A stretch of DNA of 64,000 bases, from contig NZ_JAHKQH010000042.1 of the NCBI RefSeq assembly GCF_018861025.1, positions 206,321-270,320 of the forward strand, read 5' to 3'. The position numbers were made by a program, and so were the translations under genes. Below, in pieces: positions 35,336 to 45,046 of the stretch. Under the pieces are notes generated by a model, which worked only from the letters and a program-made list of their open reading frames with translations, made no database searches and was not told the origin of the DNA. Within the stretch, counting starts at the first letter, position 1; every line of letters begins with the position of its first letter. This stretch comes from Psychrosphaera sp. B3R10 (GTDB taxonomy: Bacteria; Pseudomonadota; Gammaproteobacteria; Enterobacterales; Alteromonadaceae).

Positions 35336-37624
35336 ATGGATATAGGTATTATGATGACTACAACGCTTCGATTTTTTGCCAATTTATTGGCACTGCATGT
35401 ATTTCTCGCAGTAATTTTTTTTAGTGAAAGAGCGCTTGCCAACAGCGTATTACTGACGGAAAACTTTGACAATTTAGCAAAAAGTAACGTTAAGTTATTC
35501 ACTCAATTTGAGCAACCAGATAGCGTCGCGGGGGTAACAGGCAGGGCATGGCGTACTGACGGTTTTTCCAGTTGGGGCGAAGCTTCAGTCTCACTTCAGG
35601 GAGTAAATAGTTTTACATTTTCCACTTGGGTTGCGCTTGAAAGTTATCCTTCTGATTTGGAAGTGACCGCAGATAAATTAACGCCATCTGCGATAGTAAA
35701 TCAACGTATCGGTGATTTAGGGTTTGAAGTTTACCTCGATACGTTTGGTCGCTGGGGGTTATGGCTTGCGACCAGTAAAGGACCGGTGAACATAAAGGCA
35801 ACAGAGCCGTTCCCACTTTATCAATGGAATCATTTGGCGTTTTCATTAAACGACAAGACTAAGACGGTAAGTCTTTACCTAAATGACACGTTACTTGGTA
35901 AAGCTCAAATGCCTTCTTTCGGTCAATTTACGCCAGCCAATACACCACTTTTGTTGGCCAAAAGTCATCAAGAAGTCGAGTTATTAAACTTTACCATTAA
36001 TCGCATTAATGGCGCCTTTGACAACATATTGTTGACCACTGAAGTATTTTCGCTAGAGAAGATAACTCAAATGTATCTCACAGCCGATTTGAGTGTTGTT
36101 GACGCAGAAAATGCTTTGTCAGTACCATCATCTCGATTTGCTCTAGATCATTTAAGACCACGTTACCACCCTATGCCGCCAGCAAATTGGACCAATGAAC
36201 CCCACGGTTTAGTCCGGAAAAATGAATTGTGGCACATGTTTTATCAACGGACGCCAAATGGCCCCTTTAAGACTCAGATGCACTGGGGACACATGGTGAG
36301 TGATGATTTGGTAACTTGGACGGACTACCCCGACGCTCTAAGGCCTGAGATAAACCAAGCTGGATTTGGTTATGACATGAAAGGTATTTGGTCTGGAGAT
36401 GTCGTCGTTGACGGTGAGCAGGCATATGCATTTTACACCAGTGTTAACCATTCGGATCGTTTAACATCCGCCAACCCTGGTGTATCCGTGGCCATGAGTC
36501 TAGATCCCAATTTAATTGAATGGCAAAAAGTTGGGCCCATTATCAATACGCAACATGTCGAAGACTTTCGTGACCCTTACCTTTGGCAGGAAAATGGTAA
36601 CTGGCATATGCTCATTGGCGCAGCCTACAAAAATTATGGTGGATTAGATTATTACATCGCGGATAAGTTGGGGCCTAACGTCAAATGGCAGCACCAAAGC
36701 AACTTTAGCAGTTTGCCATACCAAATGATGGATATCGGCTCGATCATTTGGGAAATGCCTGTATTTGAGGCGCTAACCGAAGATGTGTACGTGTTAGTTG
36801 TGAACCCAATTGGCGGCACAATTGAAAAGTATGGTGACCCGGCGACACGAGGTGTCTATTGGACAGGGACTTGGAAAAACGGTCAATTTCAACCTCATTA
36901 TGCCAAGCCTAAAATGTTAGATGTTATCGTTGGTCATCTATCGCCAACGGTTGCTCGTGGTGAAGATGGCGCTATTAGAGCGATAGGCATTGTCGATGAA
37001 CGACGCACTGCCCAAGCGCAAGAAAACGCAGGGTGGACACATACGTTTAGTTTTCCACGTCGCTGGTTTTTGAGTCAGAACCGACTGGCATTGGGGCAGG
37101 CTCCAGCACCTGAGTTAGTTCAGTTACGTGATAAGTTGCAGTTTAATCTACAAAAGGTCTTGATCTCGCCAGAGCCGATTTTTGTGTCATCAGAACTAAA
37201 AGCTTACGAGCTCTATATTAAAGGCCAGGCGTTGAGTGACAACAGCTTGAAAATCGACGTATTGAGCAGTAGCGATGGCACAGAACAAACATCCATTGTG
37301 ATTGATGGGGAAACGGGTAAAGTCACATTGGATAAAAGTCGTTCTAGTTTAGCTGGTGAAGACGAAGGGCCTCAGATCTTAACGGGACATTATTCTAAAC
37401 AAGATTTTGGCACAATTGAGTCCGTACGAGTTTTTGTTGATGGGTCTGTCGTAGACGTGTTTATTAATGACGCGGCCGCTTTTTCGGTTCGAAGTTATCC
37501 TTCAAAACGAGATAGTGATTTAGTCAAAGTGTCGTCAACGTCAACATTCAGTTTAGAAAACCTGAAATTATGGTCTTTCCAACCAGATGTTCGGAAATTG
37601 TCGATCACTGGAAAAAATAAGTAG
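35336..37624 (+). CDS. Secreted LamG-GH32 protein with altered catalytic motif
   Basis: 762 residues from ATG 35336; ATGs at 35351 and 35354 give a tighter signal peptide (LLALHVFLAVIFFSERALA) and may be the true start. Residues about 50-225 form a LamG/concanavalin-like binding domain. From about 270 a five-bladed GH32-type catalytic domain follows, but the canonical NDPNG is NEPHG, so the nucleophile Asp is Glu288. The RDP motif is kept in FRDPYLW and the acid/base Glu may be in IWEMPVFE, where EC has become EM. A C-terminal beta-sandwich ends the protein. It may act on levan, inulin or another fructoside, or be a binding protein. It is the last gene of the operon, 2 bp after the kinase. 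Confidence 0.8.
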   Translation: MDIGIMMTTTLRFFANLLALHVFLAVIFFSERALANSVLLTENFDNLAKSNVKLFTQFEQPDSVAGVTGRAWRTDGFSSWGEASVSLQGVNSFTFSTWVALESYPSDLEVTADKLTPSAIVNQRIGDLGFEVYLDTFGRWGLWLATSKGPVNIKATEPFPLYQWNHLAFSLNDKTKTVSLYLNDTLLGKAQMPSFGQFTPANTPLLLAKSHQEVELLNFTINRINGAFDNILLTTEVFSLEKITQMYLTADLSVVDAENALSVPSSRFALDHLRPRYHPMPPANWTNEPHGLVRKNELWHMFYQRTPNGPFKTQMHWGHMVSDDLVTWTDYPDALRPEINQAGFGYDMKGIWSGDVVVDGEQAYAFYTSVNHSDRLTSANPGVSVAMSLDPNLIEWQKVGPIINTQHVEDFRDPYLWQENGNWHMLIGAAYKNYGGLDYYIADKLGPNVKWQHQSNFSSLPYQMMDIGSIIWEMPVFEALTEDVYVLVVNPIGGTIEKYGDPATRGVYWTGTWKNGQFQPHYAKPKMLDVIVGHLSPTVARGEDGAIRAIGIVDERRTAQAQENAGWTHTFSFPRRWFLSQNRLALGQAPAPELVQLRDKLQFNLQKVLISPEPIFVSSELKAYELYIKGQALSDNSLKIDVLSSSDGTEQTSIVIDGETGKVTLDKSRSSLAGEDEGPQILTGHYSKQDFGTIESVRVFVDGSVVDVFINDAAAFSVRSYPSKRDSDLVKVSSTSTFSLENLKLWSFQPDVRKLSITGKNK

Positions 37625-37800
37625 ATGTGCCACTTAATCGAATAGCCGCTTAATGCCGTTCGACTTGTTGAGTAGGTCAATGTGCTCTGCAAGCTAGGTT
37701 AGAACGGCGATGTTTTCGACGGCTATAAACGACAGGTAATCGTTCTTGTGCGCGCTTAGGCAACCCAACTAGACTTTAGAGTAATTATCTAGTTGCAACT

Positions 37801-38078
37801 ATCAACGGAAAGTCCGATGTTGACCAAAGTGCCACCGCAGCACTTGCAGACGATCTTTGTTTGACGCTTACCAATATGAAGGTGATTATAGCGGGTGGGA
37901 TGTTTTAGTGCATGTTGCAAATAGTGCCTATGATATTGTAGGTGATACTCAAGCAAAGAATGCCTTACTTGCTAACTGGACGACACATCAGGATTATGCT
38001 CAGAGAGTTGATAACTTAGCTGCTGGGTTAGTGTCTGCGGTTACAAATAGAAATGTACACTTTTTTATAGTAGTTTAG
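37801..38078 (+). pseudogene. Fragment of a decayed protein gene
   Basis: A 74-codon open frame (37857-38078, TTG first) has protein-like composition (YEGDYSGWDVLVHVANSAYD) but no RBS. Upstream, another frame contributes SATAALADDLCLTL up to about 37865, as if a frameshift separates two parts of one gene. I do not recognise the family. It lies in a gene-poor stretch (37625-38512) that looks like decayed accessory DNA. Confidence 0.35.
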
Positions 38079-38364
38079 AAAGCCATCTAATTGCGATGAC
38101 ACCCAAAACGAAAAGAACAAAAACGAGTGGCACATTGAATAACCACGTAATTCTAATTTACTATGGGTATCCACACCGCCACGAATGTGACCATCCGTTT
38201 TACCTGGTCAGACAAAAATTCTGAAATGATTTTACTATTCACTTTGGCATCTTGTTGAAAAATAATTGTGTCGTTTTCAGCCTAAAATTACTTACATTTA
38301 AATCACTGTTTAAGTGGACGTTAAGTGGGCGGCAAATTCAGAGATGCTCTGAAAGCCTTTAAAA
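38079..38364. other. Gene-poor region left of the tRNA relic
   Basis: No convincing gene or RNA is visible here. The sequence is AT-rich with many stops. It continues the decayed zone that begins after the LamG-GH32 gene and ends at the tRNA 3'-end fragment. Confidence 0.4.
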
Positions 38365-38365
38365 T

Positions 38366-38402
38366 TGGTCGGACTGGCCAGATTCGAACTGGCGACCCCT
38401 GA
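38366..38402 (-). other. tRNA 3'-end relic, possible attachment site
   Basis: On the minus strand the segment reads CAGGGGTCGCC, then a T-arm CCAG-TTCGAAT-CTGG, then an acceptor strand CAGTCCGA with CCA encoded. The variable-loop and T-arm part resembles tRNA-Asp or tRNA-Val. No matching 5' acceptor strand or proper anticodon arm follows upstream, so this is only the 3' third of a tRNA. Such fragments mark the far ends of integrated islands. Confidence 0.5.
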
Positions 38403-38512
38403 CACCCCATGACGGGGAAACAACCAAATGGTTTTGTGTACCCCACTATGCACCCTGGTGTTAGCTTTAATGATTTCGGTGCGTGTGAGTTTTATTTGAA
38501 GATGTGTTGGAA

Positions 38513-38731
38513 GTCTTTGTTTTAGGTGGTCCCCAAGGTGCCGATGAAAACTAAAACCTTGAACGCCGAATTGTTCAAGGCGGAGCACATTTCTGTTCCG
38601 TAGGCTTCTCGATTACTAGCCAAAGACTAGCCGAGCTTGCGCAATAGAACGGAAAATGCATTCCTGGGTAAGTATTATCGGCTCAGGGATATGAGTTTTC
38701 TGTCAAACACCCCAGGCAACCAAAACAAACA
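38513..38731 (-). ncRNA. ssrS: 6S RNA
   Basis: Read on the minus strand, the region contains the conserved 6S RNA blocks in order: CCCTGAGCCGATA, GCAAGCTCGG, CGAGAAGCCT, then CCTTGAAC..CGTTCAAGG and a G-rich segment before the end. A closing stem TTTGTTTT (38729-38722) with AAAACAAA (38522-38515) sets approximate ends, giving about 215 nt. 6S RNA binds the sigma-70 holoenzyme and dampens transcription in stationary phase. Its place beside ygfB-pepP-ubiH-ubiI-gcv agrees with the gammaproteobacterial ssrS neighbourhood. Ends are approximate. Confidence 0.85.
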
Positions 38732-38985
38732 ATAAACCAGTATTTCCATAATGCCCAATAACAATATCGAACATTGTAGAGAGAATTTATTGCGTCGCGG
38801 AATATAACAGGATTAGAAAGCGCTGCAACGGAAAATAGAGAAATAAAATTCAACTGGCCATTTATTTTTCAAGATGACGTTTTATTGCCCGTTATTTACA
38901 CGAAAAAACAACATTCACAGCAATCTACTTCTTTAAATTCAAAATCTGTTTTACACTTAAAGTATTAAATTTTTTGGAAGATAAT

Positions 38986-39540
38986 ATGAAACATCAGGAA
39001 TTAATGAGCGTAATAAACGAACACGATTTCACAGCGACAGCGAGTGAGCTACACGGTTTAATTACCGGGTTAATCGCTGGTGGCATGTTTAAAGGTTCGG
39101 AAGATTATTTAGCCCATTTAGCCGACTTGTTTAACAATGGTATGGCTATCAAAGGCTCATTAAAAAAGTCTAGCGAAGAATTAACTCAGTCAATATTTAG
39201 TCAATTGGCCTCGGAAGATATGTCGTTTGAACTTATGTTACTTGACGATGATGAGGTTTTGTCAGAGCAAGCCGAAGAGCTAATTAACTGGGTTCAATAT
39301 TTTTTAGTGGGTTTTGGTCTGAATCAACGTGATTTAAAAATGGCATCCAATGACGTACGTGAAATTATTGAAGACTTTACTAACATCACGCGCATGGATC
39401 CAAATTTAGATGATACAAACGAAAGTCAGGGCGACTATTACGAAGTGGTGGAGTTTATTCGCATATCGGCTGTGTTAATCCATCAGGAGTTTGGTAAGCC
39501 ACTACAAGACGACGCAGAGCCTAAAAAGACCCTTCACTAA
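38986..39540 (+). CDS. ygfB: UPF0149 family protein YgfB
   Basis: 184 residues. ATG 38986 has the RBS GGAAG five bases upstream; a TTG four codons earlier is less likely. The sequence fits the UPF0149/YgfB family: SELHGLITGLIAGG near the N-terminus, then acidic helices and a WVQYFLVGFGLNQ segment, ending in YEVVEFIRISAVLIHQEF. YgfB proteins are small, cytosolic, all-helical; some influence transcription or antibiotic tolerance in Pseudomonas. It stands before pepP with a 24-bp gap, as in related species. Confidence 0.88.
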   Translation: MKHQELMSVINEHDFTATASELHGLITGLIAGGMFKGSEDYLAHLADLFNNGMAIKGSLKKSSEELTQSIFSQLASEDMSFELMLLDDDEVLSEQAEELINWVQYFLVGFGLNQRDLKMASNDVREIIEDFTNITRMDPNLDDTNESQGDYYEVVEFIRISAVLIHQEFGKPLQDDAEPKKTLH

Positions 39541-39564
39541 TTATTTACGAGTTAATAAAACGTT

Positions 39565-40887
39565 ATGATACCAAACAGTGAGTTTGTCACCCGCCGCAAT
39601 CGTCTGTTAGCCCAAATGGCGCCAAACAGCGTTGCCATAATACCCGCCGCCAATGAACTAACGCGCAGTAACGATACCGAGTTTCCGTTTAGACAAAATA
39701 GTGATTTTCAATACCTCACTAATTTTCCAGAACCCGATGCGTGGCTTGTTTTAGAAAAGTCTTTGGATACAACAAGTTCAACACTGGTTTGCCGGGTTAA
39801 AGACAAAGTTGCTGAAATTTGGCAGGGCCGTCGTATTGGTGCAGAAGTAGCCAAGCAACAATTTGAATTTGACGAAACGTTTGATGAATCAAAACTCCAC
39901 AGTGTGTTATTTACCGCTATTAACAATACCACTATCTTGTATTGGCCACAGGGTGAATCTGAAGCAAACGACAAACGTATTTTTGATTTGTTAAACGAAC
40001 TTCGAACAGGGCCTAAAAAAGGCTGGAATGCGCCAACGCAAATATCCGATCCGCGACCACTTATTCACGAGATGCGTTTGTTTAAGTCGGCTGATGAAAT
40101 TACCGTTATGAAACGGGCCGGCGTAATATCTTCTACCGCCCATAAACGCGCCATGTTGTTTGCGGCAAACCTGCATAAGTTAAAGCAACCGGTAACTGAG
40201 TTTCAACTCGAAGCAGAAATTCATCACGAATTTGCGATGTCTGGTGCCAAACACCCAGCCTACGGCACAATTGTTGGTGGTGGCGAAAATGCCTGTATCT
40301 TACACTACACTGAAAACCAAGATGTGATTGAGTCTGGGTCATTAGTCTTAATAGACGCCGGTTGTGAATTACAGGGGTACGCTGCTGACATTACTCGTAC
40401 CTTCCCAGTATCGGGTAAATTCTCACCAGAACAAAAAGCGCTGTATCAATTAGTATTAAATACTCAGGTTGAAGTCATTAATAACATCAAACCAGGTACG
40501 ACACTAAAAGCGTTAACCGAATTATCGGTTCGACTTATTACCCAAGGGTTGGTTGAGTTAAATATCTTAGAAGGCGATGTTACGCAACTAATTTCACAAA
40601 ACGCCCACCGAGCTTTCTATATGCATGGATTGGCTCATTGGCTCGGCCTGGATGTACACGATGTTGGAGACTATAACCAAGCTGGTGCTCAACGTCCGTT
40701 GCAGGCAGGCATGGTATTTACGGTTGAACCAGGCATTTATATCGATTCGGAAGCTAATTGTGATCCAAAATGGCACGGCATCGGTATACGTATAGAAGAT
40801 AATATTTTGATCACCGAAACCGGTTATGAAAACTTAACGATTACCGCTCCAAAATCTGTTGAAGAGATCGAAGCGTTAATGCAATAA
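39565..40887 (+). CDS. pepP: Xaa-Pro aminopeptidase PepP
   Basis: 440 residues, the usual length. The N-terminal aminopeptidase-P domain (FPFRQNSDFQYLTNFPEPD) precedes the pita-bread fold with the dinuclear Mn ligands in LVLIDAGCELQGYAADITRTFP, GLAHWLGLDVHDVG and VFTVEPGIYI with IGIRIEDNILIT. It removes the N-terminal residue from peptides with proline in the second position, in the cytoplasm. The order ygfB-pepP-ubiH-ubiI is conserved in gammaproteobacteria. Confidence 0.95.
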   Translation: MIPNSEFVTRRNRLLAQMAPNSVAIIPAANELTRSNDTEFPFRQNSDFQYLTNFPEPDAWLVLEKSLDTTSSTLVCRVKDKVAEIWQGRRIGAEVAKQQFEFDETFDESKLHSVLFTAINNTTILYWPQGESEANDKRIFDLLNELRTGPKKGWNAPTQISDPRPLIHEMRLFKSADEITVMKRAGVISSTAHKRAMLFAANLHKLKQPVTEFQLEAEIHHEFAMSGAKHPAYGTIVGGGENACILHYTENQDVIESGSLVLIDAGCELQGYAADITRTFPVSGKFSPEQKALYQLVLNTQVEVINNIKPGTTLKALTELSVRLITQGLVELNILEGDVTQLISQNAHRAFYMHGLAHWLGLDVHDVGDYNQAGAQRPLQAGMVFTVEPGIYIDSEANCDPKWHGIGIRIEDNILITETGYENLTITAPKSVEEIEALMQ

Positions 40888-41062
40888 GATTACTTTTATT
40901 GATGTGCTGTGAGATTAAGCATTTTTCGTTTATCTCACCACTCAATAAATTGATGATGCAAAGTTGTTTTTTTGAATACGAACGGACTAATTGCAAATCG
41001 TGACAAGGTTATAGAAACCGAAAACAAATTTAACGCCGACGGACAAAGTTGAAATAAAACCG

Positions 41063-42463
41063 ATGACAGAAAATGGATCAAACCCTCAAATATTCGATGT
41101 TGTTATTTCTGGCGGTGGACTGTCGGGATTGCTAACTGCAATTGGTTTGAGGCAGGAGTCGCCGGAATTAAACATTGCGATAGTTGACCCAAACGCAACA
41201 ACTAAACCACAATTTGGTTTAGAAGCGCAGCAAACCGAACCTCAATTAAACTTTACAAACAACTTTGATGGTCGTTGCATCGCGTTATCTTACGGCTCGT
41301 TAAAGCTCTTGCAACATTGGCACGTTTGGCCAAGATTAAAACCCCACGCATGGCCAATTAAAACCATTGTTACGTCTGACAAAGGTCATATTGGTAAAAC
41401 CATTTTAAAAGCCACTGATTTCCAATTATCCGCCATGGGATATGTAGCCGAAATGCGCAATATCGGACAGATATTTCAGCAAACATTGGCGCAAATGGCG
41501 GAACAAAAAATGAGTTGGTTTGTGCAAACCGAAATTAGCGCAATTTGTCATCAGGGTGACTACACCAAACTCACGTTAACCGATGGTAATGAATTGCATT
41601 CCAAGTTGTTAGTCGTGGCAGAAGGCGGTATGTCGAGCACAAAATCTTTGTTAGGCATTGAAAACGATACAGCGGATTACAGTCAAACCGCAGTTGTGGC
41701 GAATATTAAAACCCAAGGTGCAGATGGTAAAGACGGTAAGTTTGCAAAATTGCTGCGTCACCCAAACCTTGTGAGTAAAGACTTTGTTGATGCTGTTGCG
41801 TTTGAGCGTTTTACCACACATGGTCCAATAGCCCTGTTACCGATAGGTCCGCAACAATACTCTGTTGTGTGGACCGAAAGCCACGATAAAGCAGACGACA
41901 TTTCAAAATTAACAGACACTGAGTTTTGCAAAGCGTTGCAGGCTGAGTTTGGTTTTGCCGCGGGTGAAATTATCGAAGCGGGCGAGCGGGCGTCTTTTCC
42001 ATTGTATTGCTCTAAAGCTCAAAACTTAACTCACAATCGCGTTGTTTTGTTAGGCAATGCGGCACATACCGTTCACCCAATTGCGGGACAGGGATTTAAT
42101 TTAGGATTGCGTGATATTGCGGTTTTAGTAAATGAAATTAAAGTTGCATTAGATAGTAAACAAGACATCGGTAGCTTTAGGTTATTAAATCAATATCAAA
42201 ACAATCGGGTGGACGACATAAACCGGATCACAACTTTTACAGATTCATTGGTACGAATATTTGGACTGGAAGGGCGCTTGCCAGCATTTGTCCGGACTAT
42301 TGGATTGATGTCCCTGCAAAAATTTGATCCCCTACAACAGTGGTTAGCATTACACTTTATGGGCAGTCAGTCGGCAAAAAATATTCCGCAACTCACGCAA
42401 TTGCCTCAATTAGCTCAGTTAAAACCGTTAGTTCAAGAACAACAAACGCATGATCAAAATTAA
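41063..42463 (+). CDS. ubiH: 2-octaprenyl-6-methoxyphenol hydroxylase
   Basis: 466 residues of the FAD-dependent aromatic hydroxylase family (UbiH/Coq6). The dinucleotide motif GGGLSGLL is at the start, and the second FAD motif reads GNAAHTVHPIAGQGFNLG, with Asn where UbiI has Asp, as is usual for UbiH. It hydroxylates the ubiquinone ring at the membrane. A short insertion rich in Thr/Gln/Asn (about residues 44-65) makes it longer than the E. coli protein. ubiI follows 33 bp downstream. Confidence 0.9.
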   Translation: MTENGSNPQIFDVVISGGGLSGLLTAIGLRQESPELNIAIVDPNATTKPQFGLEAQQTEPQLNFTNNFDGRCIALSYGSLKLLQHWHVWPRLKPHAWPIKTIVTSDKGHIGKTILKATDFQLSAMGYVAEMRNIGQIFQQTLAQMAEQKMSWFVQTEISAICHQGDYTKLTLTDGNELHSKLLVVAEGGMSSTKSLLGIENDTADYSQTAVVANIKTQGADGKDGKFAKLLRHPNLVSKDFVDAVAFERFTTHGPIALLPIGPQQYSVVWTESHDKADDISKLTDTEFCKALQAEFGFAAGEIIEAGERASFPLYCSKAQNLTHNRVVLLGNAAHTVHPIAGQGFNLGLRDIAVLVNEIKVALDSKQDIGSFRLLNQYQNNRVDDINRITTFTDSLVRIFGLEGRLPAFVRTIGLMSLQKFDPLQQWLALHFMGSQSAKNIPQLTQLPQLAQLKPLVQEQQTHDQN

Positions 42464-42496
42464 CCCAAGAACAAAAACAAGAGTAGGATTTTAGGC

Positions 42497-43708
42497 ATGA
42501 TTTCAACAGACATCGTTATCGTCGGTGGCGGAAGTGTAGGGTTAACGACAGCACTTGGCCTTGCCAATACCGGTTTTACGGTTACGGTAATAGATAACAG
42601 TGCGGCTGAAACCAAACTGTCATCGCCTGAAACGCGAGTCTCAGCGCTGTCACCCGCAAGCGAAGCCATCCTGAGGAATTTAGAAGTTTGGCAACATTTG
42701 GATTGTGCTCGACTAACACCTTATTCAGACATGGACGTTTGGGAAAAAGAATCTTTTGGGCGAATTAATTTTAATGCCGAACAAGTCTCTGAACCGCGTC
42801 TTGGGCATATTATCGAAAACGCCAATATTCGTAATGCATTAATTAATACAGCGCAACAACATCATAAAATTACTATGTTGTTTGAGACAAAATATCAAAC
42901 GATTCATAACAGTGACGAACATGTATTAGTGACGTTAGAAAACGGCGCACCTATATTAGCCAAACTGCTTATTGCAGCCGATGGGGCTAATTCAAATATT
43001 CGAAAATTGCTAAAACTACCCATTACTTTTTCTGATTACGATCACCATGCAATTGTTGCCACAATTAAAACTACTGAACCACATACTCATTGTGCAAGAC
43101 AGGTATTTTTGCCTGAAGGGCCATTAGCATTGCTACCACTTTATAACAGTAATTTGTGCTCTATCGTGTGGTCAACATCACCTGAAAACGCCGAGAAATT
43201 AATGGCAGACAACGATGAGCAATTTTCTCGAGCATTAACAGCCGCAACAGACAGTGTACTTGGGCCGGTTAGCTTACACAGCAAACGCCAGTCATTTCCA
43301 CTTACAATGCGTTATGCTAATCAATGGCTGGATAAACGCGTGGTTTTAGTGGGCGACGCCGCACATACCATTCATCCATTAGCCGGATTAGGCATGAACC
43401 TTGGCCTATTAGATGCGGCGAGTTTGGTGCAACAACTGCAAAGCGTAGATGTGGCAAATTTACCTGAAATGACCCAACAACTACGTAGTTACGAGCGATG
43501 GCGAAAAGCGGAAGCGCAGCAGGTAATTCTTGCGATGCAGTCGTTAAAGTCGTTGTTTGAAGGCAACAATCCAATAAAAAAATTGATCCGTACAGCCGGT
43601 TTATCAATGACTAATTCGATGCCAATGGTGAAACATGAAATTATACTCAACGCTATGGGAATGAAAGGTAACCTACCGACATTAGCGGTGCCCGTAGAAA
43701 TCATCTAA
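42497..43708 (+). CDS. ubiI: FAD-dependent 2-octaprenylphenol hydroxylase UbiI (VisC)
   Basis: 403 residues of the UbiH/UbiI/UbiF family. FAD motifs are VIVGGGSVGLT near the start and GDAAHTIHPLAGLGMNLG near 285. The position right after ubiH and before gcvT matches ubiI (visC) in gammaproteobacteria, whose product hydroxylates C5 in ubiquinone synthesis. UbiF cannot be excluded from sequence alone, but the gene order favours UbiI. Confidence 0.85.
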   Translation: MISTDIVIVGGGSVGLTTALGLANTGFTVTVIDNSAAETKLSSPETRVSALSPASEAILRNLEVWQHLDCARLTPYSDMDVWEKESFGRINFNAEQVSEPRLGHIIENANIRNALINTAQQHHKITMLFETKYQTIHNSDEHVLVTLENGAPILAKLLIAADGANSNIRKLLKLPITFSDYDHHAIVATIKTTEPHTHCARQVFLPEGPLALLPLYNSNLCSIVWSTSPENAEKLMADNDEQFSRALTAATDSVLGPVSLHSKRQSFPLTMRYANQWLDKRVVLVGDAAHTIHPLAGLGMNLGLLDAASLVQQLQSVDVANLPEMTQQLRSYERWRKAEAQQVILAMQSLKSLFEGNNPIKKLIRTAGLSMTNSMPMVKHEIILNAMGMKGNLPTLAVPVEII

Positions 43709-43748
43709 ACCAAAATTCGGTAATGTTTCAGATAAGTATTACTAATGC

Positions 43749-43790
43749 TTAGACTATGGAGAATAAGTCTAAATTAGTCTATACTCTGCC
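43749..43790 (+). promoter_or_regulatory. Inverted and direct TTAGACT/AGTCTAA repeats with -10-like box upstream of gcvT
   Basis: TTAGACT (43749-43755) and AGTCTAA (43766-43772) are inverted arms 10 bp apart, and TTAGTCTA follows at 43774. The last overlaps a -10-like TATACT (43780-43785). The cluster is about 100 bp before gcvT and could be a regulator site. No glycine riboswitch is evident here. Confidence 0.35.
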
Positions 43791-43883
43791 GCAATTTCAA
43801 TTCCCGTGTAATTTTTGTGGTTAACAAAATGAACAATTATTTTCATCATTAATCATGATGAAAGGTTCAAACTAGGTGAGAAT

Positions 43884-44969
43884 ATGAGCAATAAAACGGT
43901 TTTATTTGATAAACATGTAGAAGCAAATGCCAAAATGGTTGATTTCCACGGTTGGGAAATGCCAATCAACTACGGATCTCAAATTGAAGAGCATCATGCG
44001 GTTCGCCAAGACGCGGGTATGTTCGACGTATCTCACATGACCATTGTTGATATTAAAGGGGCAGACGCTAAATCGTTTTTACGCTATTTAGTTGCCAACG
44101 ACGTTGCTAAATTAACTGTACCGGGCAAAGCCTTATACACAGGAATGTTAAATGAAGCCGGCGGCGTAATTGACGACCTTATCGTATATTACTTTGACGA
44201 AACGTTTTACCGCTTAGTTGTAAACTCAGCAACTCGTGAAAAAGACCTAGCTTGGATCAATAAACAAGCCGAAGCGTTTTCGGTCACTATCACAGAACAA
44301 CCAGATTGGGCGATGATCGCTGTTCAAGGCCCAAATGCAAAAGCAAAAGTAGCCACATTATTAACTGACGAGCAAAATGCAGCCGTTGAAGGCATGAAGC
44401 CATTTTTTGGTGTTCAAGCTGGCGATTTGTTTATTGCAACAACCGGATACACAGGTGAAACTGGCTACGAAATTATGCTAGCACCAGAGATGGCCGCCAA
44501 CTTATGGCAACAACTACTAGATGCTGGCGTTAAACCTTGTGGCTTAGGTGCCCGTGATACGCTTCGTTTAGAAGCGGGTATGAACCTTTACGGCTTAGAT
44601 ATGGACGACACTGTTTCGCCTCTTGCCGCTAACATGGCTTGGACTATCGCTTGGCAACCTGAAGACCGTAACTTTATTGGTCGTGATGCAATTACGAAAG
44701 CGAAAGAAGCGGGGACTGAGCAACTAGTTGGTTTGGTTATGGAACAAAAAGGTGTTTTACGCAGCGGCCTAAAAGTCATTTCAGAAGCAGGCGAGGGCAC
44801 AATAACGTCAGGCACATTTTCACCTACGTTAGGCTATTCAATCGCTATGGCCCGTGTGCCAAGTGGTGTTGCTATCGGTGAAAGCGTACAAGTTGAAATG
44901 CGCAAAAAATTAGTTGACGTTAAAGTGGTTAAAGCAGGCTTTGTTCGTAACGGCAAATCAGTACTTTAA
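43884..44969 (+). CDS. gcvT: Glycine cleavage system aminomethyltransferase (T protein)
   Basis: 361 residues, standard length. The N-terminal folate-binding region ([33 protein letters not shown]) and the [16 protein letters not shown] motif with C-terminal barrel ([14 protein letters not shown]) match GcvT. It transfers the methylene group from the aminomethyl-lipoyl arm of the H protein to tetrahydrofolate and releases ammonia. It forms a run with gcvH and gcvP. Confidence 0.97.
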   Translation: MSNKTVLFDKHVEANAKMVDFHGWEMPINYGSQIEEHHAVRQDAGMFDVSHMTIVDIKGADAKSFLRYLVANDVAKLTVPGKALYTGMLNEAGGVIDDLIVYYFDETFYRLVVNSATREKDLAWINKQAEAFSVTITEQPDWAMIAVQGPNAKAKVATLLTDEQNAAVEGMKPFFGVQAGDLFIATTGYTGETGYEIMLAPEMAANLWQQLLDAGVKPCGLGARDTLRLEAGMNLYGLDMDDTVSPLAANMAWTIAWQPEDRNFIGRDAITKAKEAGTEQLVGLVMEQKGVLRSGLKVISEAGEGTITSGTFSPTLGYSIAMARVPSGVAIGESVQVEMRKKLVDVKVVKAGFVRNGKSVL

Positions 44970-45046
44970 CTTTTATCGTTTTTGTTGCTATGCCATCTTG
45001 GATTAGGCTGAGTTCTTAACTAAGAAAATAGCGACAAATAAGAGCA

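Noticed and set aside
38366..38460. A complete tRNA gene
   Set aside because: The T-arm, acceptor and CCA are present but no 5' acceptor strand complementary to CAGTCCG and no valid anticodon loop (T33) could be found.
38310..38588. Open frame of 92 codons on the minus strand
   Set aside because: It runs through the tRNA relic and the end of ssrS; the segment VASSNLASPT is a typical false translation of a tRNA 3' end.
43709..43883. Glycine riboswitch before gcvT
   Set aside because: The 175 bp lack the conserved paired aptamer cores; only short repeats and a -10-like box are visible.
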